Assembly (NCBI RefSeq): GCF_000746085.1 | Contig: NZ_JQKO01000001.1 | Location: forward strand, 124,001-188,000 | Reading direction: 5' to 3' | DNA length: 64,000 bases | Origin: Methylocapsa aurea | GTDB lineage: Bacteria; Pseudomonadota; Alphaproteobacteria; Rhizobiales; Beijerinckiaceae | Part shown: one piece after another, positions 45,227 through 53,454 of the stretch | Layout: every line of letters begins with the position of its first letter | How positions within the stretch are numbered: position 1 is the stretch's first letter | Translations under genes and position numbers: made by a program | The notes under the pieces: model-generated | What the model was told of the DNA's origin: nothing | The model's input: only the letters and a program-made list of their open reading frames with translations | Databases searched by the model: none

Positions 45227-45298
45227 AGCGCTTCCCGATCAGATGGGGTCATCTTATCGGGAAGGAATCGCTCGGATTCAATGAGTTGGAGCGTGTTC
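45225..45298. repeat. Family C dispersed repeat, copy 2
   Basis: AGAGCGCTTCCCGATCAGAT then GGTCATCTTATCGGGAAGG, GGATTCAATGAGTTGGAGC. It shares these blocks with 41036-41103 and, partly, 53389-53436. It is placed directly after the family B copy, giving a compound repeat. Confidence 0.8.
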
Positions 45299-45350
45299 AA
45301 GCAAGGCGAACGCGCCTTCGCGTCAAAAAATGCGATAAAGCAAGAACTTC

Positions 45351-45380
45351 GGCTTTCCGATTCAACCGGATCGGAAAGCC
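45351..45380. terminator. Hairpin terminator between MAPEG gene and rpmF
   Basis: An eleven-base stem GGCTTTCCGAT / ATCGGAAAGCC with an eight-base loop TCAACCGG. It lies 33 bases beyond the rpmF stop and could end transcripts from both sides. Confidence 0.6.
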
Positions 45381-45412
45381 TTTGAGGAGGGCGATCCCGG
45401 GGGGATAGGCCC

Positions 45413-45601
45413 TTAGGATTCGGTCGGCTTCTGGGTGAAAATCTGCCGGCCGCGATACATGCCGGTCTTCAGATCGACGTGATGGGGACGGCGCAGCTCG
45501 CCGGAATCCTTGTCTTCGACATAGGTCGGAGCCTTGAGCGCGTCGGCGGAACGACGAAATCCGCGCTTCATGGGGGAGGTCTTACGCTTCGGAACGGCCA
45601 T
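45413..45601 (-). CDS. rpmF: 50S ribosomal protein L32
   Basis: A 62-residue ribosomal protein: [20 protein letters not shown] is the invariant start of L32 and [16 protein letters not shown] the C-terminal block. The cysteine pairs of zinc-binding L32 forms are absent, as usual in alphaproteobacteria. The start at 45601 is fixed by the conserved MAVPKRK. It lies downstream of mtgA on the same strand. Confidence 0.97.
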   Translation of the reverse strand: MAVPKRKTSPMKRGFRRSADALKAPTYVEDKDSGELRRPHHVDLKTGMYRGRQIFTQKPTES

Positions 45602-45796
45602 GTCTTTTTCCAGCAACAGTTAGATCGGGCGCAAAACCCGAGAATGACAGCGTGGCTCGCCTCATACAATGAAACGCTGGCGCTGGCTATCTCAAAAAGG
45701 ATGCGAGACCATTTTCAAGCACAGCCGCCGCGGGCGCCCGTGAAAAATTCTATAAAACAAAACGATAAAGCGGATTTCATCGAATCGGGAAGCGCT

Positions 45797-46492
45797 TCAC
45801 CGCGCGCATTCGACGAAAGGCGCCGCCGTTCTCGCCCGAGCCGCGATGCGTTGGGCGAGCGCGGCATGGACGCGCGAGGGGCGCCCCGCATTGCGCCGCC
45901 GCGGATTGGGCAGGGCTGTCGCCAGCAGCGCGGCTTCCTTGGCGTCGAGTCGCTCGGCGCTTTTATGAAAATAGCGCTGCGCCGCCGCCTCGACGCCAAA
46001 AACGCCATCGCCCCATTCGGCAATGTTCAAATAGACCTCAAGAATCCGTCGTTTTGGCCATTCCAGCTCGATCAGAAGCGCCACGGGGATTTCGATCCCC
46101 TTGCGAATAAAGGACTTTGATGGCCAGAGGAAAAGATTCTTGGCGCTCTGCATCGTGATGGTCGAAGCCCCGCGCGAGGGACCGTCGTCGTCCGCCGCAT
46201 CGATTACCTCGCGCAGCGCCCCCCAATCGACGCCGGCGTGCCGGCAAAACCGCGCATCTTCCGAGACGATGACGGCTGTGCGCAGATCAGGCGAAATGCG
46301 CTCCAGCGGAACATAGCGGCGCTCGACGCTTTCGCCTTGGACCCAGCGCGCGAGCATCAATGTCGAAACCGGCGCGACGAAGCGATAGACGAGGATCAAG
46401 GCCGCCAGACCCATCGCCAGCGCCAGGCCAACCCCGAGAATGACGCGCAAGAGTCTGTTCAAGAAACCCGTTCGCCGAGGCCGCGATGACAT
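45797..46492 (-). CDS. mtgA: Monofunctional biosynthetic peptidoglycan transglycosylase
   Basis: A 231-residue inner-membrane glycosyltransferase 51 enzyme that polymerises lipid II into glycan strands. A single N-terminal anchor helix (about 12-37) is followed by IVSEDARFCRHAGVDW with catalytic Glu78, GASTITMQSAKNLFLW, RKGIEIPVALLIELEWPKRRILEVYLNIAEWG and the second glutamate region. The ATG at 46492 (MSSRPRR) gives the normal length. Divergent from ispA; mtgA followed by rpmF is common in Rhizobiales. Confidence 0.95.
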   Translation of the reverse strand: MSSRPRRTGFLNRLLRVILGVGLALAMGLAALILVYRFVAPVSTLMLARWVQGESVERRYVPLERISPDLRTAVIVSEDARFCRHAGVDWGALREVIDAADDDGPSRGASTITMQSAKNLFLWPSKSFIRKGIEIPVALLIELEWPKRRILEVYLNIAEWGDGVFGVEAAAQRYFHKSAERLDAKEAALLATALPNPRRRNAGRPSRVHAALAQRIAARARTAAPFVECAR

Positions 46493-46679
46493 AGCCCGAG
46501 CCTTGACCGATCTCGTTCGATCGGGCAAGCCGAGTCTCGACTTTATCGGCGGGAGCCTTTCCCCTGGGAGAGAAGCCGCGCGCGCTTTGCGGTCGTGCGG
46601 GCGGGAACCGCTCTTGGACAACCCAGCCGCATCAAAAGGAAGACGCCTCTTGGCTCAGGCTTATAAGGATGATGCAACG

Positions 46680-47609
46680 ATGACGGACGGGCCGGCCGGG
46701 GAATTCGAGGCTCGGCTGAACGCGGTCGCCGCCGCGACCGAGCATATGCTCGATCGCTTGCTGGGGCCTTCGATCCTGCCCGGCGAGACCGCGCGGCCGC
46801 CGCGCTTTCTCGAGGCGATGCGTTATGCGAGCCTTGGCGGCGGCAAGCGGCTCCGGCCCTTTCTGATGATCGAGACGGCGCGGCTGTTTGGCGTTGAGGG
46901 CGAAGGGATCTTGCGCGCCGCCGCGGCTCTGGAAATGATCCATTGCTATTCGCTCGTGCATGATGATCTTCCCGCCCTCGACAATGATGACCTGCGTCGG
47001 GGTCGGCCGACGACGCATAAGGCCTTCGATGAAGCGACCGCGATTTTGGTTGGCGACGGCCTCTTGACCTTTGCCTTCGATGTGACGGCCGATCCGGCGA
47101 CTCATCCAGATCCCGCGATCCGGATCGCGCTCGTCCTCGCGCTCGCCCGCGCCGCCGGCCTTGGCGGCATGATCGGCGGCCAGGTGCTCGATCTGGAAGC
47201 CGAGCAGGCGCGCGAGCCGCATCGAGCGGAAGCCGTGATCAAGCTTCAATCGATGAAAACGGGAGCGCTTTTGCATTATGCGGTGAACGCCGGCGCGATT
47301 CTGGCCGAAGCAGACGATCAAGCGCGCGCCGCGCTATCCGCTTATGGTCAGGCGCTCGGCGCCGCATTCCAGGTTGCCGACGATATTCTTGATGTCGAGG
47401 CCGACGAGGTCGCGCTCGGCAAGCGCGCCGGCAAGGACGCGGAGCGCAACAAGGCGACCTTGGTCGCGGCGCTTGGCCTGGAGGCCGCGCGGGAGCGGCG
47501 CGACGCGCTTTCGGCGAAAGCGATCGACGCGCTCGACTCGTTCCCGCAGGGCGCGAAGGCGACGATCCTGAAGCAGGCCGCCCATTTTGTCGCCGCGCGC
47601 AAGAACTAA
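46680..47609 (+). CDS. ispA: Farnesyl/geranyl diphosphate synthase (polyprenyl synthetase)
   Basis: A 309-residue prenyltransferase. The first Asp-rich motif DDLPALDND is at 95-103 and the second DDILDVEAD at 234-242. LGGGKRLRPF binds the allylic diphosphate and MIGGQVLDL and KTGALL are typical of IspA. Starting at 46680 gives the family length; the frame upstream overlaps mtgA and is not coding. It supplies isoprenoid precursors together with ispG elsewhere in the window. Confidence 0.94.
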   Translation: MTDGPAGEFEARLNAVAAATEHMLDRLLGPSILPGETARPPRFLEAMRYASLGGGKRLRPFLMIETARLFGVEGEGILRAAAALEMIHCYSLVHDDLPALDNDDLRRGRPTTHKAFDEATAILVGDGLLTFAFDVTADPATHPDPAIRIALVLALARAAGLGGMIGGQVLDLEAEQAREPHRAEAVIKLQSMKTGALLHYAVNAGAILAEADDQARAALSAYGQALGAAFQVADDILDVEADEVALGKRAGKDAERNKATLVAALGLEAARERRDALSAKAIDALDSFPQGAKATILKQAAHFVAARKN

Positions 47610-47648
47610 CCCCGCCGCGATCCGGCGCCGGAACGGGAGAGCGGCTCA

Positions 47649-48332
47649 ATGATAGGTTTTGTTGTCCGTTTGTTCCGAATCCTTCGCGCGCATCCGCGCC
47701 TTTTTCTAGGCGTGGCGATCGGCCTCCTTGTTGGCGTTCTTCTGCCCGATTCCTTTCGCGGCTCGACCCGCTTCCTGATTGCTTGGAACATAGGAACCTG
47801 GATCTATTTCATCACAACCGCTTGGTTGATCTTCCATGCGACCGAGGAATCAATCCGGCGTCGCGCCAAGTCGACCGACGAGGGGAAGTTTTTAGTCCTT
47901 GTCCTGACGAGCTTCGCCGCGATCGCCTCGATCGGCGCCATCATCATGCAGCTCGCCGCCGCGCAGGACTTATCTGGTCTGGCGAAAGGCCTTCACGTCG
48001 GGCTTGCCGTGGCGACGATTCTGAGCGCCTGGTTCTTCATCCATCTGACCTATGCGCTGCATTATGCGCATGAATATTTCGATGAATATTTCGCTGAGCC
48101 GGGCAGGCCCAGGAGCGAGCGCGGCGGCTTGCGCTTCCCCGGCACCGAAAACCCCGATTATTATGATTTCTTGTATTTTTCCTATGTGATCGGGGTCGCG
48201 TCGCAGACCGCCGATGTCGATATTTCCTCGCATGAGATGCGGCGGGTGGCTGTGTCCCATTGCGTTTTGGCGTTTTTCTTCAACAGCGCGGTGCTGGCGC
48301 TGACGATCAATATCGCCGCCGGGCTGATTTGA
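47649..48332 (+). CDS. DUF1345 family membrane protein
   Basis: A 227-residue protein with six predicted helices. DUF1345 landmarks are IAWNIGTWIYFITTAWLI, a region ending IHLTYALHYAHEYF, PDYYDFLYFSYVIGVASQTADV and the last helix preceded by RVAVSHCVLAFFFNSAVLALT. The family has no established function. It lies 39 bases after ispA on the same strand. Confidence 0.9.
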   Translation: MIGFVVRLFRILRAHPRLFLGVAIGLLVGVLLPDSFRGSTRFLIAWNIGTWIYFITTAWLIFHATEESIRRRAKSTDEGKFLVLVLTSFAAIASIGAIIMQLAAAQDLSGLAKGLHVGLAVATILSAWFFIHLTYALHYAHEYFDEYFAEPGRPRSERGGLRFPGTENPDYYDFLYFSYVIGVASQTADVDISSHEMRRVAVSHCVLAFFFNSAVLALTINIAAGLI

Positions 48333-48530
48333 GTTAAAGATCTCTGCTTTCGCGCCGGAGCGGCACTTCGGCTTTGTGCATCATTCAAGAATTTTGCAGC
48401 ACGCAAGAAGCCCTTGTTTTATAAGGGTTTCATGCTGATTTCGAGCCCTTCTGACTTGAGCTTGACAGCTTCCTGAAAAGCGCAATTGGCGTCAGCAACG
48501 CGCCGAGGACAAGATCGATTGGAAGTTAAG

Positions 48531-48953
48531 TCACACTTCCGTTTTCGACGGCGCGATCTTGTTGAGCAGTTGTATGAGTTGTTCAATCTCAGAACGGCTT
48601 AACCCCGCGAAAGCGGACTCCAAGGCGTTGGCCATCAAGGGCGCCGCTCTTTCGAGCAATTCTGTTCCCGCTTCGGTAAGATGGTGGCGGATCGATCGAC
48701 CCGGCCCAGCTACCCTCTGGATCAAGCCTCGCTTCGCCAATTTGCTGACAAGCTCGCCAACGGACTGATCCGTCATCAGGCTCGCATTGGCGAGTGCATG
48801 TGTTGATTGCGCTGGATTGGCCCGAATTCGGTCGAGTACAACCCAAAGGGCCATGGTCAAACCTAGGCTCGCGAGATGCCTATCGAATGCCGCGCTTTTA
48901 GCAATTTGCGCGCGCTTCAGACTCAGAGCCGCCAATCTCAATGACTCATACAT
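48531..48953 (-). CDS. MarR family transcriptional regulator
   Basis: A 140-residue winged-helix regulator. An N-terminal dimer helix precedes THALANASLMTDQSVGELVSKLAKRGLIQRV (recognition region) and the wing PGRSIRHHLTEAGTELLERA. It is divergent from the SDR gene at 49057, and the 103-base AT-rich gap holds two near-identical palindromes. It therefore very likely represses itself and the SDR until a small ligand binds. Confidence 0.92.
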   Translation of the reverse strand: MYESLRLAALSLKRAQIAKSAAFDRHLASLGLTMALWVVLDRIRANPAQSTHALANASLMTDQSVGELVSKLAKRGLIQRVAGPGRSIRHHLTEAGTELLERAAPLMANALESAFAGLSRSEIEQLIQLLNKIAPSKTEV

Positions 48954-48965
48954 TATTATATAATT

Positions 48966-48981
48966 ATCCTTATATAAGGAT
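48966..48981. promoter_or_regulatory. MarR operator 1
   Basis: ATCCTTATATAAGGAT is a perfect 16-base palindrome in the MarR-SDR divergent gap, 13 bases from the marR start codon. Confidence 0.7.
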
Positions 48982-49014
48982 CCTTGCTTCAGTGAGGGAA
49001 TGAGTATATAAAGG

Positions 49015-49028
49015 TCCTTGTATAAGGC
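49015..49028. promoter_or_regulatory. MarR operator 2
   Basis: TCCTTGTATAAGGC repeats the core of operator 1 (TCCTTATATAAGGA) with one core difference. It is centred 48 bases from operator 1 and 29 bases before the SDR start. Confidence 0.6.
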
Positions 49029-49056
49029 ATTTTATATATGACCATTCGGAGCAATC

Positions 49057-49818
49057 ATGCCAACGACTGATTCCATCAACAGGATAGCGAAAATTCCCCG
49101 TGTCGCTCTAATAACCGGGGCCACCGCAGGTATGGGGCTTGAAATAGCCCGTCAGCTAGCTGCGAACGGCTTGAAAGTCATTATCGGCGCGCGTGATGTT
49201 GAGCGCGGCCATGCCATCGCAAGAGAACTCTGCGCAGTGGGCGGGGATGTTGTTTCGGTTCAACTGGATGTCACTGATCCTGTCACCATCTCACGAGCGG
49301 CAACGTGGGTGAGCGCCCAAATCGGTCGACTGGATGTGCTGATCAACAATGCGGGGATTGCCAGGGATCAGAAAAAGAAACCATTCGAAACGACATTGCA
49401 GGACTTTCGGGAGACTTACGAGACAAACGTCTTCGGCGTGGCCACGGTTACAAACGCGTTTCTGCCGATGCTTTTACAATCAGAAGATGGCCGCATCATC
49501 AATCAATCCGCCGCGCTTGGCTCACACAGCATGACAGCGCGTATGGAGCCGCCTTTGGTGAGGCTCAACTGGCTTGCTTACAACAGCTCGAAAGCATCAT
49601 TGAACTCAATCACTTTGGAATACGCCAAATTCTTGAGAGAAACCTCGGTCAGAGTATTTGCTACGTCGCCAGGACAGGTTTCAACTGCGCTTAATGGCCA
49701 TCATCAAGGCGGCATAACTCCCGCGGAGGGCGCCAGCATCGCGGCGCGCCTTGCGACGATGGCCGCTCCGCCGCCTAACGGCAGCTTTTGGGGTCTTGCT
49801 GGGCAACTGGCATGGTAA
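49057..49818 (+). CDS. Short-chain dehydrogenase/reductase controlled by a MarR regulator
   Basis: A 253-residue classical SDR. TGATAGMGLEIARQLA is the NADP(H)-binding loop, with LDVLINNAGIA and then the catalytic set: Ser in NQSAALGSHS, Tyr and Lys in WLAYNSSKASLNS. The insertion between Ser and Tyr is like that of carbonyl-reductase-type enzymes. GARDVER after strand 2 suggests NADPH preference. The MarR partner suggests a role against a reactive carbonyl or xenobiotic; the substrate is unknown. Its codon use is noticeably less GC-rich than the flanking ispG, so the marR-SDR pair may be acquired. Confidence 0.9.
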   Translation: MPTTDSINRIAKIPRVALITGATAGMGLEIARQLAANGLKVIIGARDVERGHAIARELCAVGGDVVSVQLDVTDPVTISRAATWVSAQIGRLDVLINNAGIARDQKKKPFETTLQDFRETYETNVFGVATVTNAFLPMLLQSEDGRIINQSAALGSHSMTARMEPPLVRLNWLAYNSSKASLNSITLEYAKFLRETSVRVFATSPGQVSTALNGHHQGGITPAEGASIAARLATMAAPPPNGSFWGLAGQLAW

Positions 49819-49959
49819 GCCGACTTTGTGCCTATCGCGCTAATCTCAAGAATATGCACAGTGAAGTCGCATCAATTAAATCAGCCGCTTACAGCGTTCG
49901 TAAATTAGATGCAAATGTCCGCCCACCAGCCCAACGCTGATCAAGCGAGACCGCTTCCC

Positions 49960-51258
49960 TCACTCCGCCGCGCTTTTCTCCCCGCCAAACCGCCGCTCGA
50001 TATAGTCCTCCACGATCGTCTTGAACTCGGCGGCGATGCCTTCGCCGCGCAGGGTCATCGCCTTTTCCCCGTCGATGAACACCGGCGCCGAAGGCGTCTC
50101 GCCGGTGCCGGGCAGCGAAATCCCGATATCGGCGTGTTTAGATTCGCCCGGCCCATTCACGATGCAGCCCATCACCGCGACATTCAGCGTCTCGACGCCT
50201 GGATAGCGGGCGCGCCAGAGCGGCATTTCATCCCTTATGTAGCCCTGAATATCGCGCGCGAGTTCCTGGAATACGGTGGAGGTCGTGCGCCCGCAGCCGG
50301 GGCAGGCGGCCACCAGTGGCACGAAGGTGCGGAACCCTATGGTCTGCAGGATTTCCTGCGCGACCTGGACTTCGAGCGTGCGGTCGCCGCCGGGCTCGGG
50401 AGTCAGCGAGACCCGGATCGTATCGCCAATGCCCTCCTGCAGGAGAATTCCAAGCGCGGCGGAGGAGGCGACAATGCCCTTCGATCCCATGCCCGCCTCG
50501 GTCAGGCCGAGATGCAGCGCATAATCGCTGCGCCGCGCCACCGTGCGATAGACCGCGATGAGATGCTGCACATTGGAGACTTTGGCGGAGAGGATGATTC
50601 TGTCCCGCCCAAGCCCGATGTCTTCGGCGCGGGCGGCGGACAGCAGGGCCGAGCGCGCCATGGCCTCGCGGGTCACGGCTCCGGTCGTGAGCGGGGCGGG
50701 GGATCTCGCATTCTCGTCCATGAGCGTTGTCAGAAGCTCCTGGTCGAGCGAGCCCCAATTGGCGCCGATCCGCACCGCCTTGCCATATTTGATCGCCATC
50801 TCGACGATGGCCGAGAATTGCCGGTCCTTCTTGTCCTTGAAGCCGACATTGCCCGGGTTGATGCGATATTTGTCGAGCGCCTGCGCGCAGGCTGGATGGT
50901 CAGCTAAGAGCTTATGGCCGATATAGTGAAAATCGCCGACGAGCGGGACTTCGCAGCCAAGTTGCGCCAGCCGGTCGCGAATATAGGGCACTGCGGCGGC
51001 CGCTTCCTCCCGATCCACCGTGATGCGGACAAGCTCCGATCCGGCGCTGGCAAGGGCGGCGACCTGCGCTGCCGTGCCCTCGATATCGGCCGTATCCGTA
51101 TTGGTCATGGACTGGACGACGATCGGCGCGCCGCCGCCAACCAGCACCGCCGCCTTGCCGGCGCCGACCCGCACGCCGACGGAGCGCCGCCGGGGGAGAG
51201 GCCCGGCCTCATCAGGCTCGACGTCAGTCAGGGAGGTCGGGTTCTGGGCGATGTTCAT
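49960..51258 (-). CDS. ispG: 4-hydroxy-3-methylbut-2-enyl diphosphate synthase (IspG/GcpE)
   Basis: A 432-residue iron-sulfur enzyme of the MEP isoprenoid pathway. The TIM-barrel part has [28 protein letters not shown] and [21 protein letters not shown]. The [4Fe-4S] ligands are C319 and C322 ([10 protein letters not shown]) and C365 ([17 protein letters not shown]), with E372 nearby as in known structures. The length is the usual one for proteobacterial IspG without the inserted domain. Confidence 0.96.
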   Translation of the reverse strand: MNIAQNPTSLTDVEPDEAGPLPRRRSVGVRVGAGKAAVLVGGGAPIVVQSMTNTDTADIEGTAAQVAALASAGSELVRITVDREEAAAAVPYIRDRLAQLGCEVPLVGDFHYIGHKLLADHPACAQALDKYRINPGNVGFKDKKDRQFSAIVEMAIKYGKAVRIGANWGSLDQELLTTLMDENARSPAPLTTGAVTREAMARSALLSAARAEDIGLGRDRIILSAKVSNVQHLIAVYRTVARRSDYALHLGLTEAGMGSKGIVASSAALGILLQEGIGDTIRVSLTPEPGGDRTLEVQVAQEILQTIGFRTFVPLVAACPGCGRTTSTVFQELARDIQGYIRDEMPLWRARYPGVETLNVAVMGCIVNGPGESKHADIGISLPGTGETPSAPVFIDGEKAMTLRGEGIAAEFKTIVEDYIERRFGGEKSAAE

Positions 51259-51446
51259 GCGGGGCTCGGGCGTTTGAAGGGGCGCTTGCAGGAGATAGCG
51301 CGCGGGCGCGTCGCGATCATGACTTTATGGGCCGCGAACAGTGGTGCGCAATAACGCTTTTGCCGTCAAGGGCTGGCGGAGCGTGGACGCAGGCCGGGAA
51401 GCCGCCTCGGACAAGCCGGGACTGTGCGCCGAAAGCATGCCGCAGC

Positions 51447-52346
51447 TCACTGGGCGAAAGTATTGCAGGAATCGACCTGGCCCGATTTCAGGCCCCTGTT
51501 CAACCATTGCTGGCGCTGCGCCGAGGTGCCATGCGTGAAGGAGTCGGGCACAGCATAGCCTTGCGCCGACTTTTGCAGACGGTCGTCGCCGATCGCCTGC
51601 GCGGTTGCGACCGCCTTTTCGATGTCGCCCGGCTGGAGAATCTGATATTTGCGCTCGGCGTTGGCGGCCCAGACGCCAGCCAGGCAATCGGCCATGAGTT
51701 CGGCCCGCACCGAGATGGCGTTCGCCTGACCTCTGCTCACGGCGCGCCGCTGCGCCGCCTGGACCTTCGGCAGGATGCCGAGTTGGTTCTGGATATGATG
51801 TCCGATCTCATGGGCGATGACATAAGCGTAGGCGAAGTCGCCGCCGCCGCCGAGGCGCTGCTTCATGTCGCGGAAAAAGGCCGTGTCGAGATAGACCTTT
51901 TGATCGTTGGGACAATAAAAGGGCCCCATCGCCGCGCTCGCGCCGCCGCAGCCGGAGCGGGTCTGACCGCTATAGAGAACGAGAGTCGGCTTGACGAAGG
52001 CGATCCCTTTCTGGGCGGGAAGAATCTCCGTCCAGACATCCTCGTTCTCGGCCAGCACCGCGGCGACGAACTGCCCCATCTGATCGGAGGGCGCGCCGGT
52101 CTGGCGCTGTTGCGGGGGAGCGCTTTGGCTGGTTTGCGGGCCGTGGCGCACGCCATTGAGCATTTCGGCGCCGCCGATGAGCAGGCGCGGATCGATGCCG
52201 AGCGCCCAGCCGATGAGGCCCAAAATCACGATCGCGCCAATTCCGAGATTGCCGGTCCCGCCGCCCATTGACCCGCCGCCGCCGCCATAGGCATCGCCCC
52301 GCCGGTCCTCGACATTGTCGGATCGGCGAAAATCTTCCCATCTCAT
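51447..52346 (-). CDS. YpfJ-family neutral zinc metallopeptidase
   Basis: A 299-residue protein with an N-terminal Gly-rich cytoplasmic segment (AYGGGGGSMGGGTGN), one membrane helix (about 35-50) and an external peptidase domain. The zinc motif AHEIGHHIQNQLG places H179, E180 and H183. SGCGGASAAMGPFYCPNDQKVYLD and ELMADCLAGVWA (third ligand region) are diagnostic. Its function is unknown. It stands between ispG and the glycosylase gene on the same strand. Confidence 0.92.
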   Translation of the reverse strand: MRWEDFRRSDNVEDRRGDAYGGGGGSMGGGTGNLGIGAIVILGLIGWALGIDPRLLIGGAEMLNGVRHGPQTSQSAPPQQRQTGAPSDQMGQFVAAVLAENEDVWTEILPAQKGIAFVKPTLVLYSGQTRSGCGGASAAMGPFYCPNDQKVYLDTAFFRDMKQRLGGGGDFAYAYVIAHEIGHHIQNQLGILPKVQAAQRRAVSRGQANAISVRAELMADCLAGVWAANAERKYQILQPGDIEKAVATAQAIGDDRLQKSAQGYAVPDSFTHGTSAQRQQWLNRGLKSGQVDSCNTFAQ

Positions 52347-52423
52347 GCTCGGCTCCCGGCTCTTTTCCTAAGCGGCCACGCGCGGCCATTAAGCGACCTT
52401 CCGCCCCGTTTTCAAATGGACTT

Positions 52424-53248
52424 TTAGCGCGCCGGGGAAGAACGTCCAATTTCCTTTGCGAGCAAGCGCAAGTCCCGCCACGCTAGTTTCTTTTGCGCCG
52501 GTTGGCGCAACAGATAGGCCGGATGCAGCATGGCGATCGCGCGGATCTTCGTTTCTCCAAGCGGATAATCGAACCAGCGGCCGCGCAGGCGCATGATTCC
52601 TTCTTTGGCGCCAAGAAGAGTCTGCGCCGAGGCGGCGCCGAGGCAAACGAGAATTTTCGGATGCACGAGTTCGATTTGCCGGCGCGTGAATGGAAGACAG
52701 ACCGCCGTTTCAAGCGGCGTCGGCGTGCGGTTGCCGGGCGGGCGCCAGGGCACGACATTGGCGATATAGACCTTGCCGCGCTCGAGCCCGATCGCGGCGA
52801 GCATCTTGTCGAGCAATTGCCCGGCGCGGCCGACGAAGGGCAGGCCTTGGCGGTCTTCGTCCGCGCCCGGCGCCTCGCCGACGAACATGATTTCGGCGTT
52901 CGGGTCGCCGTCGCCGAATACGAGCTGCGTCGCCGTCGCCTTCAGGCCGCAGCCCTCGAAACGCAAAAGCCTTTCGCGCAGTTCAGCCAGGGTTTGCGCG
53001 CCCGCCGCGCTGTCGCGGGCGGATTGCTCGAGAGCGTCGGCGGGAAGAACCAATGCGGGCTCGCGCGGCGCGGCGCGCGGGGCGAGGGCGGCCTCCGGCT
53101 TTGGCGGCGGCGCGACGTCGACGTCGGCGGCGGCCCTGGTCCGCGCCTCTCGGCATTCGGCCAGCCGGTCATGCGGAGCGTCATCGACGGCGATGTCGAC
53201 GCCCATCGCGCTGTACCACCGTAAGAGTTCGACCAAATTTTCGACCAT
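52424..53248 (-). CDS. Uracil-DNA glycosylase, family 4-like
   Basis: A 274-residue DNA repair glycosylase. The active-site motif [17 protein letters not shown] is at 124-140 and the second motif [10 protein letters not shown] near residue 245. About 90 N-terminal residues are an Ala/Pro-rich extension. Family 4 enzymes usually carry a [4Fe-4S] cluster from a CxxC plus two later Cys. Here the second pair is present (ETAVCLPF and KILVCLGA), but the first has only Cys100 (FEGCGLK), so the cluster may be absent or differently ligated. Removal of uracil is still the likely function. Confidence 0.88.
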   Translation of the reverse strand: MVENLVELLRWYSAMGVDIAVDDAPHDRLAECREARTRAAADVDVAPPPKPEAALAPRAAPREPALVLPADALEQSARDSAAGAQTLAELRERLLRFEGCGLKATATQLVFGDGDPNAEIMFVGEAPGADEDRQGLPFVGRAGQLLDKMLAAIGLERGKVYIANVVPWRPPGNRTPTPLETAVCLPFTRRQIELVHPKILVCLGAASAQTLLGAKEGIMRLRGRWFDYPLGETKIRAIAMLHPAYLLRQPAQKKLAWRDLRLLAKEIGRSSPAR

Positions 53249-53388
53249 GGACGGGATCGCTTCTTCGTTCGTCGGAATTGATGCTCAGGCGCGGACGCGG
53301 CGCTCGCATGAATTGAAGGACAGGGCGCCATCGTATACGTCTTGATGGATCGACGCCGTCAAAATCGGCGATCCAACTTTTTGAATTT

Positions 53389-53436
53389 GAGCGCTTCCTT
53401 GTCGATTCGATGAGTCCATCTGATCGGGAAGCGCTC
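53389..53436. repeat. Family C-type hairpin repeat, copy 3
   Basis: Ten-base perfect arms GAGCGCTTCC / GGAAGCGCTC flank GATTCGATGAGTCCATCTGATC. It lies just upstream of the ETF-QO gene. Confidence 0.7.
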
Positions 53437-53454
53437 CAGGGGCATTGAACCAGC

